DNA of 56,803 bases from a bacterium (GTDB lineage: Bacteria; Eremiobacterota; Eremiobacteria; Baltobacterales; Baltobacteraceae). The notes beneath the pieces are model-generated. The model did no database searches. It was not told the DNA's origin and saw only the letters and a list, made by a program, of their open reading frames with translations. The translations under genes and the position numbers were made by a program. The DNA is taken from positions 1-56,803 of the forward strand of contig JAJYHP010000051.1 of the NCBI GenBank assembly GCA_021784715.1. The letters are read 5' to 3'. Positions 25,125-34,039 of the stretch are shown here, in pieces (position 1 is the first letter of the stretch; each line of letters starts with the position of its first letter).

Positions 25125-26162
25125 TTGAACGATAGAGAGCTCGGCGGCGTCGCGGCGATCGAAATACGCCGTGGAGAAAACGTCGAATCGTGGCATCGCA
25201 TCGCGGCGTGCGCGAGCGATGCATCGGGGAGCGTGCTCCTTGCGATGGGCGAGATCGATCGCCCGGTCTTCCTTCGCTCCGCAGCAAAGCCGTTTATCGC
25301 TGCTGCGGCGATCGCCGCCGGCGTGCGCGAGGCCTTTGGCCTCTCGATGGAAGAGATTGCGGTAATGGCGGCTTCGCATAGCGGCGAGCCGTATCACGTG
25401 GCGGCGGTCCGCTCGATTCTCCAGAAAGTCGACCTCGATGAATCCGCCCTGCAGTGCGGTACGCATCTCCCGCTCGACGAACGCAGCGCGCACGAAGTGA
25501 TCCGTGCGGGCGTGCAGCCGAGTTCGGTGCACGATAATTGCTCCGGAAAGCACGCCGGTATTCTCGCGTTAACGCGCGTGCTCGGCGCCGATCCCGCGAG
25601 CTATCGCGAACCCGATCACCCGGCGCAGCGCGCGATCCTCGATCTCTGCGCGCGTGCCTGCAACGATGACGCCGACCGTTGGCCGGTCGCGGTTGACGGT
25701 TGCGGCATTCCCGTCTTCGCAACTCCGCTGCGCAACGCCGCGCTCGCATTCGCGCGTTTTGCGAGCCTGCAAGGGCTTCCCGACCGAGAGTTACAGGCGT
25801 TCGTGGTCGTCCGCGATGCGATGCTCTCGCACCCGGAGTACGTCGCGGGTACGGGGCAGTTCGACACCCGGCTTATGGCGGCGGCGGGCGGTGCCGTCGC
25901 CTCGAAGGTCGGAGCGGAGGGCGTCTCGGGGGTCGCTTCGATGACTGCGGGGCTCGGCTTCGCACTCAAAGTCGTCGACGGTGCCTCGCGCGCGCGTCCA
26001 CCGGCGGTGCTCGCGGGCTTGCGGGTGCTCGGCGCGTTGCCTGAGAGCGCTCAGGCAGAACTCACAGACTTTTCCGAACCGATCATCTATACTCGGAAAG
26101 GAGCGCGGGCCGGCGAGATCCGCGCGCGTACGGGAGCATTTTCGGAGGCACTGACGGGCTGA
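25125..26162 (+). CDS. L-asparaginase II (rhizobial type)
   Basis: A 345-residue protein of the PF06089 asparaginase family (Rhizobium etli type), which hydrolyses L-asparagine to aspartate and ammonia. RSAAKP holds the Ser and Lys of the active site. NCSGKHAG (Cys and Lys three apart) and DGCGIP (Cys) match the zinc-site residues reported for the rhizobial enzyme, as I recall. No signal peptide is present, so it is cytoplasmic. It begins with TTG directly after the cysK TAA, with no spacer. TATAAT spans that junction (25120-25125), but no -35 box goes with it. Confidence 0.9.
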   Translation: MNDRELGGVAAIEIRRGENVESWHRIAACASDASGSVLLAMGEIDRPVFLRSAAKPFIAAAAIAAGVREAFGLSMEEIAVMAASHSGEPYHVAAVRSILQKVDLDESALQCGTHLPLDERSAHEVIRAGVQPSSVHDNCSGKHAGILALTRVLGADPASYREPDHPAQRAILDLCARACNDDADRWPVAVDGCGIPVFATPLRNAALAFARFASLQGLPDRELQAFVVVRDAMLSHPEYVAGTGQFDTRLMAAAGGAVASKVGAEGVSGVASMTAGLGFALKVVDGASRARPPAVLAGLRVLGALPESAQAELTDFSEPIIYTRKGARAGEIRARTGAFSEALTG

Positions 26163-26163
26163 A

Positions 26164-29100
26164 TTGACGAGTTATCTTGAGGCTCTACGCGAGCGCGTTC
26201 TGTTGTTCGACGGCGCCATGGGCACGCAGCTCATGGCGTTGGAATTAACGGCGGAAGATTTCGGCGGCGAACGCCAACTCGGCTGTAACGAAGCACTCGT
26301 CCTTTCGCGCCCGGATTTGATTCGTTCGATTCACGAACGCTATCTCGAGGCGGGTGCCGACGTCGTCGAGACCGATTCGTTCACCGCGTCGCGGTTGAAA
26401 CTCGAAGAGTTCGGTATCGGCGAGCATACCTATGCCGTCAATCACGATGCTGCTCGGCTCGCGCGCGCGGCCGCCGATGCCTATAGCACGCCGGCGCGTC
26501 CGCGTTTCGTCGCCGGTTCGATGGGCCCGACGGGCATGCTCGTTTCGTCGAGCGATCCTTCGCTTTCAAAAATCACCTTCGCGGAGCTCGCCTCCCTCTA
26601 CGGCGAGCAGGCACGCGCCCTCGTCGATGGCGGCGTGGACCTGCTCTTGCTCGAAACGATGCAAGACTTGCTCGAACTCAAAGCGGCGATCGTGGGAATC
26701 GGGCGTGCTGTTCGCGAGGGTCTTCGCCGCGTGCCGATTCAGGCGCAGCCGACGCTCATCACCGAGGGACGCATGCTGTTGGGGACGGATATCGCTGCGG
26801 TCTGCGCCGTGCTCGATGCGCTTCCGGTCGATGTCATCGGCTTAAACTGCTCGACCGGGCCGGCGCAGATGCGCGACTCGGTTCGCTATCTCGGCGAGAC
26901 CTCGCGCTGCTACGTCAGCGTCATTCCGAACGCCGGGTTGCCGCTGATGGGCCCGAAAGGTGAGACGATCTATCCCGAGACGCCGGCCGAACTGACGAAC
27001 GAACTGATGGAATTCGTGCGCTCGTTCGGCGTTCGTGCGATCGGCGGCTGTTGCGGCACCACCCCCGAACACATTGCGTCGTTGCGCGCCGCCCTCGATG
27101 CGAGCCCGGAGAGCCGCGCGCCGCACCGGCCGGCGCCGCCGCGCCCTGAATTCGTTGCCAGCGCGATGACGGCGGTCTCGTTAGAACAAGAACCGCGCCC
27201 GCTCATCGTCGGAGAACGCATCAACAGCCAAGGCTCTCGCCGTGTGAAGCGCCTGTTGTTGGAGGACGATTACGAGGCGATCGGACAGCTCGCGCGCGAC
27301 CAGATCGACGGCGGAGCGCACGTCCTCGACGTCTGCACGGCGCTCACCGAACGCACCGACGAACCCGAGCAAATGCGCGCGGTGGTACGTCGGCTCGCAC
27401 AATCGGTTGAAGCCCCGCTGATGATCGACTCGACCGAAGTCGCCGTGCTCCGCAGCGCGCTGGAGAATTATCCCGGGCGCGCGATCGTGAACTCGGTTCA
27501 TCTCGAGAGCGGGCGCGCGAAGATCGATGCCGTTCTACCGATGGCGATCGAGCATGGCGCCGCGGTCGTCGCGCTGACCATCGACGAGGCGGGCATGGCG
27601 AAGAGCGCGCAACGAAAAGTAGAGGTAGCGCAGCGCATTTACGATATCGTCGTCGGCGAATATGGATTGAAACCCGGGGCGTTGATCTTCGACGACCTTA
27701 CCTTTACGCTCGCGACCGGCGATGCCGAGTATATCGATTCGGCGCGCGAAACCATCGAAGGCATTCGTGCGATCAAGGCGGCGCTGCCCGGCGTGCTCAC
27801 CTCGTTGGGCGTCAGCAACGTATCGTTCGGCCTGAAGCCGGCCGCCAGAGCGGCGCTGAATTCCGTTTTTCTCCATCATTGCGTCGAAGCGGGTCTCGAC
27901 CTCGCGCTCGTGCATCCCAAAGAGATCACGCCGTATGCGGAACTCGATGCCGAAGAACGCGAGGCTTGCGACGATCTCGTGTTCGATCGACGCCCCGACG
28001 CGCTCGCGCGTTTTATCGAACGCTACGAACATGCCGTCGTTCGTACCGACGGCGATGCGGCGAGCGACGACGACGATTCGCCCGCCGAGGCGCGAATCCA
28101 TCAGGCGATTCTCCGTCGCAAAAAAGACGGTATCGAAGCGATGCTCGACGAGGTGCTGCAGCGCCGAACCCCCGTCGAAGTGCTCAACGAGGTGCTGCTG
28201 CCGGCGATGAAAGAGGTCGGCGACCGCTTCGGGGCCGGCGAACTCATTCTTCCGTTCGTACTTCAATCCGCAGAGGTGATGAAGCGCGCGGTCGCCCACG
28301 TCGAACAATTTCTCGAACGTCGCGACGGCAGTACGAAGGGGACGGTCGTGCTCGCGACGGTCTTCGGCGACGTTCACGACATCGGGAAGAATCTCGTCAA
28401 TACGATCCTGTCGAATAACGGATATACCGTCCACGATCTCGGCAAACAGGTGCCGATGAACGTCATCCTCGAGAAGGCGACCGAGGTGAACGCCGACGCG
28501 ATCGGCCTCTCCGCGCTTTTAGTATCGACGAGCAAACAGATGCCGATCTGCGTGCAAGAACAAGACGCCCGCGCATTGGAGTTTCCGGTCATCGTCGGGG
28601 GCGCCGCGATCAACCGCGATTTCGGGCGACGAATCGCCTTGCTCGACGACGGCCGTCGCCCCTTCGACCCAGGCGTGTTCTACGCGAAGGATGCGTTCGA
28701 GGGGCTCGATATCATGGACGTGCTGACCGGGGAGCCGGAGCGGCGGCGCGATTTTGTCGAGCGAATCAAAAGCGAGGCGCTCAAGGCGCAAGCGAAGGTG
28801 CGCGAGCTCTCGCAGCCCTCCGACGAACTTCGCATATCGAGCGTCAAAAGCGTGCTCGTCGAACCACCGCAAGCGCCTTTTCTCGGCGCGCGGAGCATCG
28901 CTTCGATCGACGTACGCGAACTATGGGAATGCTTCGATCTGAAATCGCTCTATCGTCTTTCGTGGGGCGCGAGCAATCAGAAGGGCGAGGCGTTCGAAAA
29001 GACGGTGCGCGAAGAATTCGAACCGCGGCTCGCTCGCTTTCGAGCCGAGGCCGAGCGCGGCGGAATTCTCCACCCACGCGTCGTCTACGGATATTTTCCA

Positions 29101-29637
29101 GCCGCCGGCATCGGGAACGAGATCCTGTTCTTCGATCCTAACGATCCGACGCGCGAGATCGCGCGCATGTCGTTCGCGCGCCAGGTGGGCGGGGAGCATC
29201 TATCGCTCGCCGACTATCTCCGCGAGCCGGTTGCCGGCGGCGCTGCCGATATCGTCGCCCTCCAGGTGGTGACGGTCGGGGCCGAGGTCGGCGCGGAAAT
29301 CGAAGCGCTTCACGCACGCGGTGACTTTAGCGAATCGTATTTCTTGCATGGCTTTTCCGTTCAGTCGGCGGAGGCGCTCGCGGAATGGAGCCACCGCCGC
29401 ATTCGCCGCGAACTCGGCTTGGCGCCCGAACGAGGAAAACGCTACTCGTGGGGCTACGGCGCCTGTCCGGATCTCTCGCAGCACGAGATAGCCTTCGCCC
29501 TGTTGGGTGCCCAGGAAGCGATTGGGGTTCGCCTCACCGAGAGCTTTCAAATCGTTCCCGAGCAGTCGACGGCGGCGCTCGTGATCCATCACCCCAACGC
29601 GAGTTATTTCAACGCGGCAGCGACGATCGAGCGCTGA
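26164..29637 (+). CDS. metH: Cobalamin-dependent methionine synthase
   Basis: A 1157-residue four-module enzyme that moves a methyl group from methyltetrahydrofolate via cobalamin to homocysteine. Homocysteine module (1-300): zinc Cys229 (LNCSTGP), Cys296 and Cys297 (GGCCGTTPEH). Pterin module (about 345-610): ERINSQGSRRVKRLL. Cobalamin cap and Rossmann module (about 640-880): DVHDIGKNL, with His738 as the lower cobalt ligand. Reactivation module: VVYGYFPAAG and RYSWGYGACPDL. All parts are intact compared with E. coli MetH (1227). It starts with TTG one base after the asparaginase stop. It depends on the cobalamin that the btu genes at 50580-55298 would import. Confidence 0.94.
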   Translation: MTSYLEALRERVLLFDGAMGTQLMALELTAEDFGGERQLGCNEALVLSRPDLIRSIHERYLEAGADVVETDSFTASRLKLEEFGIGEHTYAVNHDAARLARAAADAYSTPARPRFVAGSMGPTGMLVSSSDPSLSKITFAELASLYGEQARALVDGGVDLLLLETMQDLLELKAAIVGIGRAVREGLRRVPIQAQPTLITEGRMLLGTDIAAVCAVLDALPVDVIGLNCSTGPAQMRDSVRYLGETSRCYVSVIPNAGLPLMGPKGETIYPETPAELTNELMEFVRSFGVRAIGGCCGTTPEHIASLRAALDASPESRAPHRPAPPRPEFVASAMTAVSLEQEPRPLIVGERINSQGSRRVKRLLLEDDYEAIGQLARDQIDGGAHVLDVCTALTERTDEPEQMRAVVRRLAQSVEAPLMIDSTEVAVLRSALENYPGRAIVNSVHLESGRAKIDAVLPMAIEHGAAVVALTIDEAGMAKSAQRKVEVAQRIYDIVVGEYGLKPGALIFDDLTFTLATGDAEYIDSARETIEGIRAIKAALPGVLTSLGVSNVSFGLKPAARAALNSVFLHHCVEAGLDLALVHPKEITPYAELDAEEREACDDLVFDRRPDALARFIERYEHAVVRTDGDAASDDDDSPAEARIHQAILRRKKDGIEAMLDEVLQRRTPVEVLNEVLLPAMKEVGDRFGAGELILPFVLQSAEVMKRAVAHVEQFLERRDGSTKGTVVLATVFGDVHDIGKNLVNTILSNNGYTVHDLGKQVPMNVILEKATEVNADAIGLSALLVSTSKQMPICVQEQDARALEFPVIVGGAAINRDFGRRIALLDDGRRPFDPGVFYAKDAFEGLDIMDVLTGEPERRRDFVERIKSEALKAQAKVRELSQPSDELRISSVKSVLVEPPQAPFLGARSIASIDVRELWECFDLKSLYRLSWGASNQKGEAFEKTVREEFEPRLARFRAEAERGGILHPRVVYGYFPAAGIGNEILFFDPNDPTREIARMSFARQVGGEHLSLADYLREPVAGGAADIVALQVVTVGAEVGAEIEALHARGDFSESYFLHGFSVQSAEALAEWSHRRIRRELGLAPERGKRYSWGYGACPDLSQHEIAFALLGAQEAIGVRLTESFQIVPEQSTAALVIHHPNASYFNAAATIER

Positions 29638-29705
29638 AGCAAGAACGGCAGGGTTTCCTCCTCGAGTCAACTAAGGACTGGCAAACTTAGTCGATAGGAG
29701 AACCT

Positions 29706-31163
29706 ATGGGTCAGCCCTCCGCCGGTCTCTCTGTATCGAGGCCGCTTTCAATACACGTTGATGAGCTCGTTCGGCGTCTCTCGACGAGGACGGCGACGAT
29801 CGGGGTTATCGGGCTCGGCTACGTCGGCCTGCCGCTCGGGGTCGAATTTGCTGCGGCCTTTCCCAAGGTGCTCGGGTTCGACATCAATCCCGAGCGCGTC
29901 GTCCTGCTGAACTCCGGGCGCTCGCATATTCGCGACGTTTCCGACGAACGGGTTGCCGAGCTCGTAGTGAACGAGCGTTTGAAATGTAGTAGCGATTTCT
30001 CTCGGCTCGCCGAGTGTGACGCAATCATTATCTGCGTTCCAACGCCGTTAGGGGTGGGGAATCTTCCCGATCTTACCTGCATCTTCGATGCGGCGGAGCA
30101 GGTCGCCGGGGCGCTCCGCTCGGGGCAGCTCGTTGTTTTAGAATCGACGACCTATCCGGGCACGACCGAAGAGGCGTTGGTTCCTATTTTCGAACGATCG
30201 AACCTTAGCTTGGACCGTGATTTTCTCGCTGCGTTCTCTCCGGAGCGCATCGATCCGGGGCGCGACCTTCCGCTGCGTCGAATCCCCAAGGTCATCGGCG
30301 GTTGTAGTCCGCGCTCCACCGATGCCGCACGCATTTTATACGATGCAATATTCGAAGAGACGCATGTCGTGTCGTCGGCCCGCGCGGCCGAGACGGTGAA
30401 ACTCCTGGAAAACACCTTTCGTCTCGTCAATATCGGATTTATTAACGAATTCGCTCGGCTCTGCCGGCAGCTCAACATCGACTCCGGCGAAGTGATCGCC
30501 GCCGCCTCGACCAAGCCTTTTGGATTCATGCCGTTTCAACCCGGCCCCGGCGTCGGCGGCCATTGTATTCCGCTCGATCCGCATTACCTCGCCTGGGAGT
30601 CGAAGCGGCAGGGCTTTACCTCGCGCTTTATCGAGCTCGCCGAAGATATCAACTCGCAGATGCCGGGGTATGTGGTCGATCTCGTTGCCGCCGCCTTAAA
30701 CGAGTCGCGAAAATCGCTGCGGGATGCTCGGATTTTCGTCGTCGGCGTTGCCTATAAGAAGAATGTCGACGATACGCGGCGCAGCCCGGCCGTCGCGGTC
30801 ATCGACCGCTTGCGCATGCGCGGCGCGGTGGTTTCCTATCACGATCCATTCGTTGCCGAGCTTCACGGCAGGCACAACGATTGGCCCGAATGGCGCCCCC
30901 GCGTGATCGTACCCTACGAGCGTCGCTCGAACGAGCGAGCGAACGGTGCGGATTCGCCGCGGAGGCGACGGGTCGATACGCTCGAGAGCGTGCCGCTCGA
31001 CCCATCAAACGTCGCGCGGGCTGATTGCGTCGTGATACTCACCGACCACGACTCCATCGATTACCAAACGATTCTCGAGAACGCTTCGATAATCGTCGAT
31101 ACGCGCCAGGTCATCACGCCCGAACGGGCGGCTGCAAGCCCGGCGACGGTGTTCGCACTATGA
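29706..31163 (+). CDS. UDP-sugar (N-acetylhexosamine-type) 6-dehydrogenase
   Basis: A 485-residue NAD-dependent four-electron dehydrogenase that turns a UDP-sugar into its uronic acid. GLGYVGLPLGVEFA is the Rossmann motif. ESTTYPGTTEE, NTFRLVNIGFINEFARLC and PGVGGHCIPLDPHYL (catalytic Cys287) build the active site. GVAYKKNVDDTRRSPA opens the UDP-binding domain. The block layout is closer to WbpA/WecC (UDP-GlcNAc/ManNAc dehydrogenases) than to Ugd. An Arg/Asn-rich insertion (about residues 398-425, ERRSNERANGADSPRRRR) is unusual. A TAGGAG site precedes ATG 29706. It heads the polysaccharide operon; its TGA overlaps the epimerase ATG. Confidence 0.88.
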   Translation: MGQPSAGLSVSRPLSIHVDELVRRLSTRTATIGVIGLGYVGLPLGVEFAAAFPKVLGFDINPERVVLLNSGRSHIRDVSDERVAELVVNERLKCSSDFSRLAECDAIIICVPTPLGVGNLPDLTCIFDAAEQVAGALRSGQLVVLESTTYPGTTEEALVPIFERSNLSLDRDFLAAFSPERIDPGRDLPLRRIPKVIGGCSPRSTDAARILYDAIFEETHVVSSARAAETVKLLENTFRLVNIGFINEFARLCRQLNIDSGEVIAAASTKPFGFMPFQPGPGVGGHCIPLDPHYLAWESKRQGFTSRFIELAEDINSQMPGYVVDLVAAALNESRKSLRDARIFVVGVAYKKNVDDTRRSPAVAVIDRLRMRGAVVSYHDPFVAELHGRHNDWPEWRPRVIVPYERRSNERANGADSPRRRRVDTLESVPLDPSNVARADCVVILTDHDSIDYQTILENASIIVDTRQVITPERAAASPATVFAL

Positions 31164-32134
31164 AGGTGCTCGTAACCGGTGGAGCGGGGTTTATCGGTTC
31201 GCATCTCTGCGACGCTCTGCTCGACGCCGGTCACGAAATCGTGGCGTTCGACGATCTCTCGACCGGGAACCTTGCGAATCTCACGGGGGCGCTCGCTCGT
31301 CGCGGCAGTCGATTCGTCCGCGGAGATATTCGCGATGCGCTGCTCGTGGAGCGCTCGATGGAGGGTTGCGACGCCGTCGTGCACCTCGCCGCGCGGATCG
31401 GCCTGCGAATTATCGTGGAGAGCCCCTTCGACACGCTCGATGTCAATGCGCGCGGCACCGAGAGCGTCGTTCAGGCCGCGCTGAAACGAAAGACGCCGAT
31501 CCTCATCGCATCGACCTCCGAGGTGTACGGGCATTCGACCAAGATCCCGTCGAACGAAGGGGACCCAATCTGCTTCGGATCGCCGACCGTCGGGCGGTGG
31601 AGCTACGCCTGTGCGAAAGCCTACGACGAATTTTATTCGCTCGCCTTACAGCGGGAGCGCGCGCTTCCGGTCGTGGTGGTGCGGCTCTTTAATACCGTCG
31701 GAGCGAGGCAGAGCGGGCGCTATGGAATGGTGGTGCCCCGACTCACCGCACAGGCGCTCGCCGGCGAGCCGTTGACCGTCTATGGCGACGGCACGCAGAC
31801 TCGCTGCTTCTGTTCGGTCCGCGACGTCACCGATGCGTTGATGTCGATCTTGCTTGCGATCCGCTCGCTCGCCGGTGAAGTGTTGAATATCGGCAACCCG
31901 CTCGAAATGACGATCCTTGACCTTGCCAAGCGTATCGTCGAACGAACCGGTTCGAAATCGATCGTCGGCTTCGTTCCATTCGAGCGCGCATATCCGCAGG
32001 GTTTCGAAGAGATCATGCGCCGAGTTCCGGATATCGCCAAGGCGCGGCGTGCGATCGCGTTCGAGCCGAAGGTGGGGCTCGATGAGATTCTCGACGATGT
32101 CATCGCGGGGATTCGCGCCCCGGTTCACCGATGA
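31160..32134 (+). CDS. NAD-dependent nucleotide-sugar epimerase/dehydratase
   Basis: A 324-residue extended short-chain dehydrogenase. GGAGFIGSHL binds NAD, STSEVYG supplies the catalytic Ser/Thr, YACAKAYDE has the YxxxK pair, and RLFNTVGARQSGRYGMVVPR reaches the sugar site. Members with this layout include UDP-glucose/GlcNAc 4-epimerases and UDP-xylose synthase. Coming right after a UDP-sugar dehydrogenase, it may act on the resulting uronic acid (4-epimerisation or decarboxylation); this is inference. ATG 31160 overlaps the previous stop, and its own TGA overlaps the ATG of the YaiO-like gene. Confidence 0.88.
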   Translation: MKVLVTGGAGFIGSHLCDALLDAGHEIVAFDDLSTGNLANLTGALARRGSRFVRGDIRDALLVERSMEGCDAVVHLAARIGLRIIVESPFDTLDVNARGTESVVQAALKRKTPILIASTSEVYGHSTKIPSNEGDPICFGSPTVGRWSYACAKAYDEFYSLALQRERALPVVVVRLFNTVGARQSGRYGMVVPRLTAQALAGEPLTVYGDGTQTRCFCSVRDVTDALMSILLAIRSLAGEVLNIGNPLEMTILDLAKRIVERTGSKSIVGFVPFERAYPQGFEEIMRRVPDIAKARRAIAFEPKVGLDEILDDVIAGIRAPVHR

Positions 32135-32916
32135 AGCGCTGGCTGGAGATTGGAACGGTCGCGCTTGCCGTGGCGATTCCCGGGCGCGCCGCCGCACTCT
32201 GCGCTCTTCCACCGCCTCCGACGCAGAGAGTCGTGCTCCAGGAGGGAGCATCGGCTGGATCGTTGACCAAGGGGCGCGGAGCCTGGAGCGGCGCTTCTCT
32301 GCTCGTTGTCGCCCGCGATGGGAATAAACGATCGGCGTACGTTCGCGCCGCCGATGACGTGCGATTCGGAGAGAACGATAATGAATACGAGGCGGGAACC
32401 TATCTTGCGGTGACACCGCATGTCATCGCCGATTTGATCGGCTCGTTTAGCCCGCAACACAACGTGCTGCCCGCGTCGAGCGCTCAAGGCGACATCGATC
32501 TGCGGGCTGGAGGCGGATTCGGCTACCAGGCGGGTTACGCTATCCGGCACTACACATCGGTCGGGGCTTCGATCGAGCACCTCGGCATGGACCGCTATTT
32601 TCGCGATCTGCGCCTCGCGGGCACCATCACGTTCGCCCGGCTGAGCGACGTGCCCGGGATCGCTCTCTCGGAGGGAGTTTCGATGGCGCGATATCTTCCA
32701 TGCGACGCTGAAAATTTTTTGCTCTCGACCGGACGCGATGTCGAGAACGTCGGGTTTGGATCTCCACCTGCGGTCTATCACAGCCTCTCCTTCTTTTTGG
32801 GCGACACGCATCGGCTATCGTCGCGCATAGGGTTGGCAATCGGTATGGGCTGGTATGGTTTGACCGGCGCATACGACCGCCTCGAGGTACGCGTTGCACT
32901 TCGCGAGCGCCTCTGA
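32131..32916 (+). CDS. YaiO-like outer-membrane beta-barrel protein
   Basis: A 261-residue exported protein with signal peptide MKRWLEIGTVALAVAIPGRA. The rest alternates polar and hydrophobic residues in strands rich in aromatic and Gly residues (GGGFGYQAGYAIRHYTSVGA, SLSFFLGDTHRLSSRIGLAI), as in small outer-membrane barrels. It fits the YaiO family (TIGR04390), whose members often neighbour PgaC-like polysaccharide synthases. I am fairly but not fully sure of that family name. It could be the exit pore or a scaffold for the polymer made by the GT2 synthase three genes on. It is joined by ATGA overlap upstream and overlaps the HEAT gene by 23 bases. Confidence 0.65.
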   Translation: MKRWLEIGTVALAVAIPGRAAALCALPPPPTQRVVLQEGASAGSLTKGRGAWSGASLLVVARDGNKRSAYVRAADDVRFGENDNEYEAGTYLAVTPHVIADLIGSFSPQHNVLPASSAQGDIDLRAGGGFGYQAGYAIRHYTSVGASIEHLGMDRYFRDLRLAGTITFARLSDVPGIALSEGVSMARYLPCDAENFLLSTGRDVENVGFGSPPAVYHSLSFFLGDTHRLSSRIGLAIGMGWYGLTGAYDRLEVRVALRERL

Positions 32917-34039
32917 ACCGATATTATGGCTCATCGAGGTAAGCGTTCTCTTTTCCTCGATCATGACCGCCGCTCTGATCGTGGCGTTCATCGTTCTGCG
33001 GACGCGCAACTCGTTTGCGCGGCGGCGGCAGAGTATCCTCACGGATCGATGGCGCTCGGTCTTTAAGACGGCCTACACGGGAGATGCGCTCCCCGAGGTG
33101 ATGCCGCGCGTCGGCCGTCGCGACTGGTTCACCGTGATCGCGCTCTTTTCGCAATTCCATCAGCTTCGCGATAAAGATCGCGACCGCGCGCGCGAAGTGC
33201 TGCCGAAACTCGACGCGATTGCCTACGATATCGGGCTCGATCGGCACGCGCTCTACTGGCTCAGTCGTGGCGACGACGCGGAAAAAATCCTGGCCTTAAC
33301 GGCGCTCGGGCAACTGCGCGAGCGCGCAGCGCTCGACGATGCGGTTCGCCTCTCTGCCGACGAGGGCGCGGAGCTCTCTCGCGCCGCCGCACAATGTGCG
33401 CTACGCATCGATCCACGATATAGCGACGGCGTTCTGGAATTAGTGCGCGACCGCGACGATTGGGTCCGTTCGCGCGTCGAGGCCATGTTGAAGGAGATCG
33501 ATCGCATCGATCTCGACGAAGCCTTGCGCGCGGCGATTGATGCCGCCGATGAAGCGGGGCGGCGCAGGTTGCTCGATTTCGTTCGTTTCTGCTCTCCGTC
33601 ACCCGCGCGTGCGGTCTGCAAGCGGGTCCTCGAAGAATCCGAGGAGAGCGAAACGATTGCGGCGGCGCTTCGGTCGCTCGCTCCGTTGGCGTCGGAGGAA
33701 GACCGTCCGCTCGCTCTACGATACTGCGCTCGCGAATCGCCGATCGTGCTGCTCTCGGCGCTGCGCGTGTTGAGGAAGTGCGTCCGGTACGACGATCGCG
33801 AAACGCTCCTTCGCTTGGCATCGCACCGAGATTACTGGGTGCGCCTGCGTGCCGCCGAGGCGATCGTGGAACTGTATGGCGAGAGCGGATTGCTCGAAGA
33901 TTTTCTCGTCGAGGTGGAAGACCGCTACGCGCGAGACGCGATAACGCAGGCGATCGCCGAGCGAAAAATGATGGCGCGGCGTTCGCCGACGCGCGACCGT
34001 CGCGCGGCATTGCAGGGAGCGCCGGAGGCGCGGTTATGA
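32894..34039 (+). CDS. Membrane-anchored HEAT-repeat protein
   Basis: A 381-residue protein with one N-terminal membrane helix (IEVSVLFSSIMTAALIVAFI, about residues 13-34) followed by a basic segment and helical repeats. HEAT-like units are visible as EKILALTALGQLRERAALDD, ELSRAAAQCALRIDPRY, DDWVRSRVEAMLKEI and RDYWVRLRAAEAIVELYG. Such alpha-solenoids bind proteins. It starts at TTG 32894 inside the YaiO-like gene and its TGA overlaps the ATG of the GT2 gene, so the three should be made in fixed ratio. A role as a cytosolic or periplasmic scaffold linking the synthase with the barrel is a reasonable guess; topology is undecided. Confidence 0.75.
   Translation: MHFASASEPILWLIEVSVLFSSIMTAALIVAFIVLRTRNSFARRRQSILTDRWRSVFKTAYTGDALPEVMPRVGRRDWFTVIALFSQFHQLRDKDRDRAREVLPKLDAIAYDIGLDRHALYWLSRGDDAEKILALTALGQLRERAALDDAVRLSADEGAELSRAAAQCALRIDPRYSDGVLELVRDRDDWVRSRVEAMLKEIDRIDLDEALRAAIDAADEAGRRRLLDFVRFCSPSPARAVCKRVLEESEESETIAAALRSLAPLASEEDRPLALRYCARESPIVLLSALRVLRKCVRYDDRETLLRLASHRDYWVRLRAAEAIVELYGESGLLEDFLVEVEDRYARDAITQAIAERKMMARRSPTRDRRAALQGAPEARL

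Noticed and set aside
23883..25553. A 556-codon minus-strand open frame across cysK and asparaginase
   Set aside because: It spans two clear genes on the other strand and their promoter, and shows no recognisable motif.
29638..29705. Small inverted repeat (ACTAAG ... CTTAGT) before the UDP-sugar dehydrogenase gene
   Set aside because: The stem is only six bases with no T-run and no match to a known leader, so neither terminator nor riboswitch is supported.
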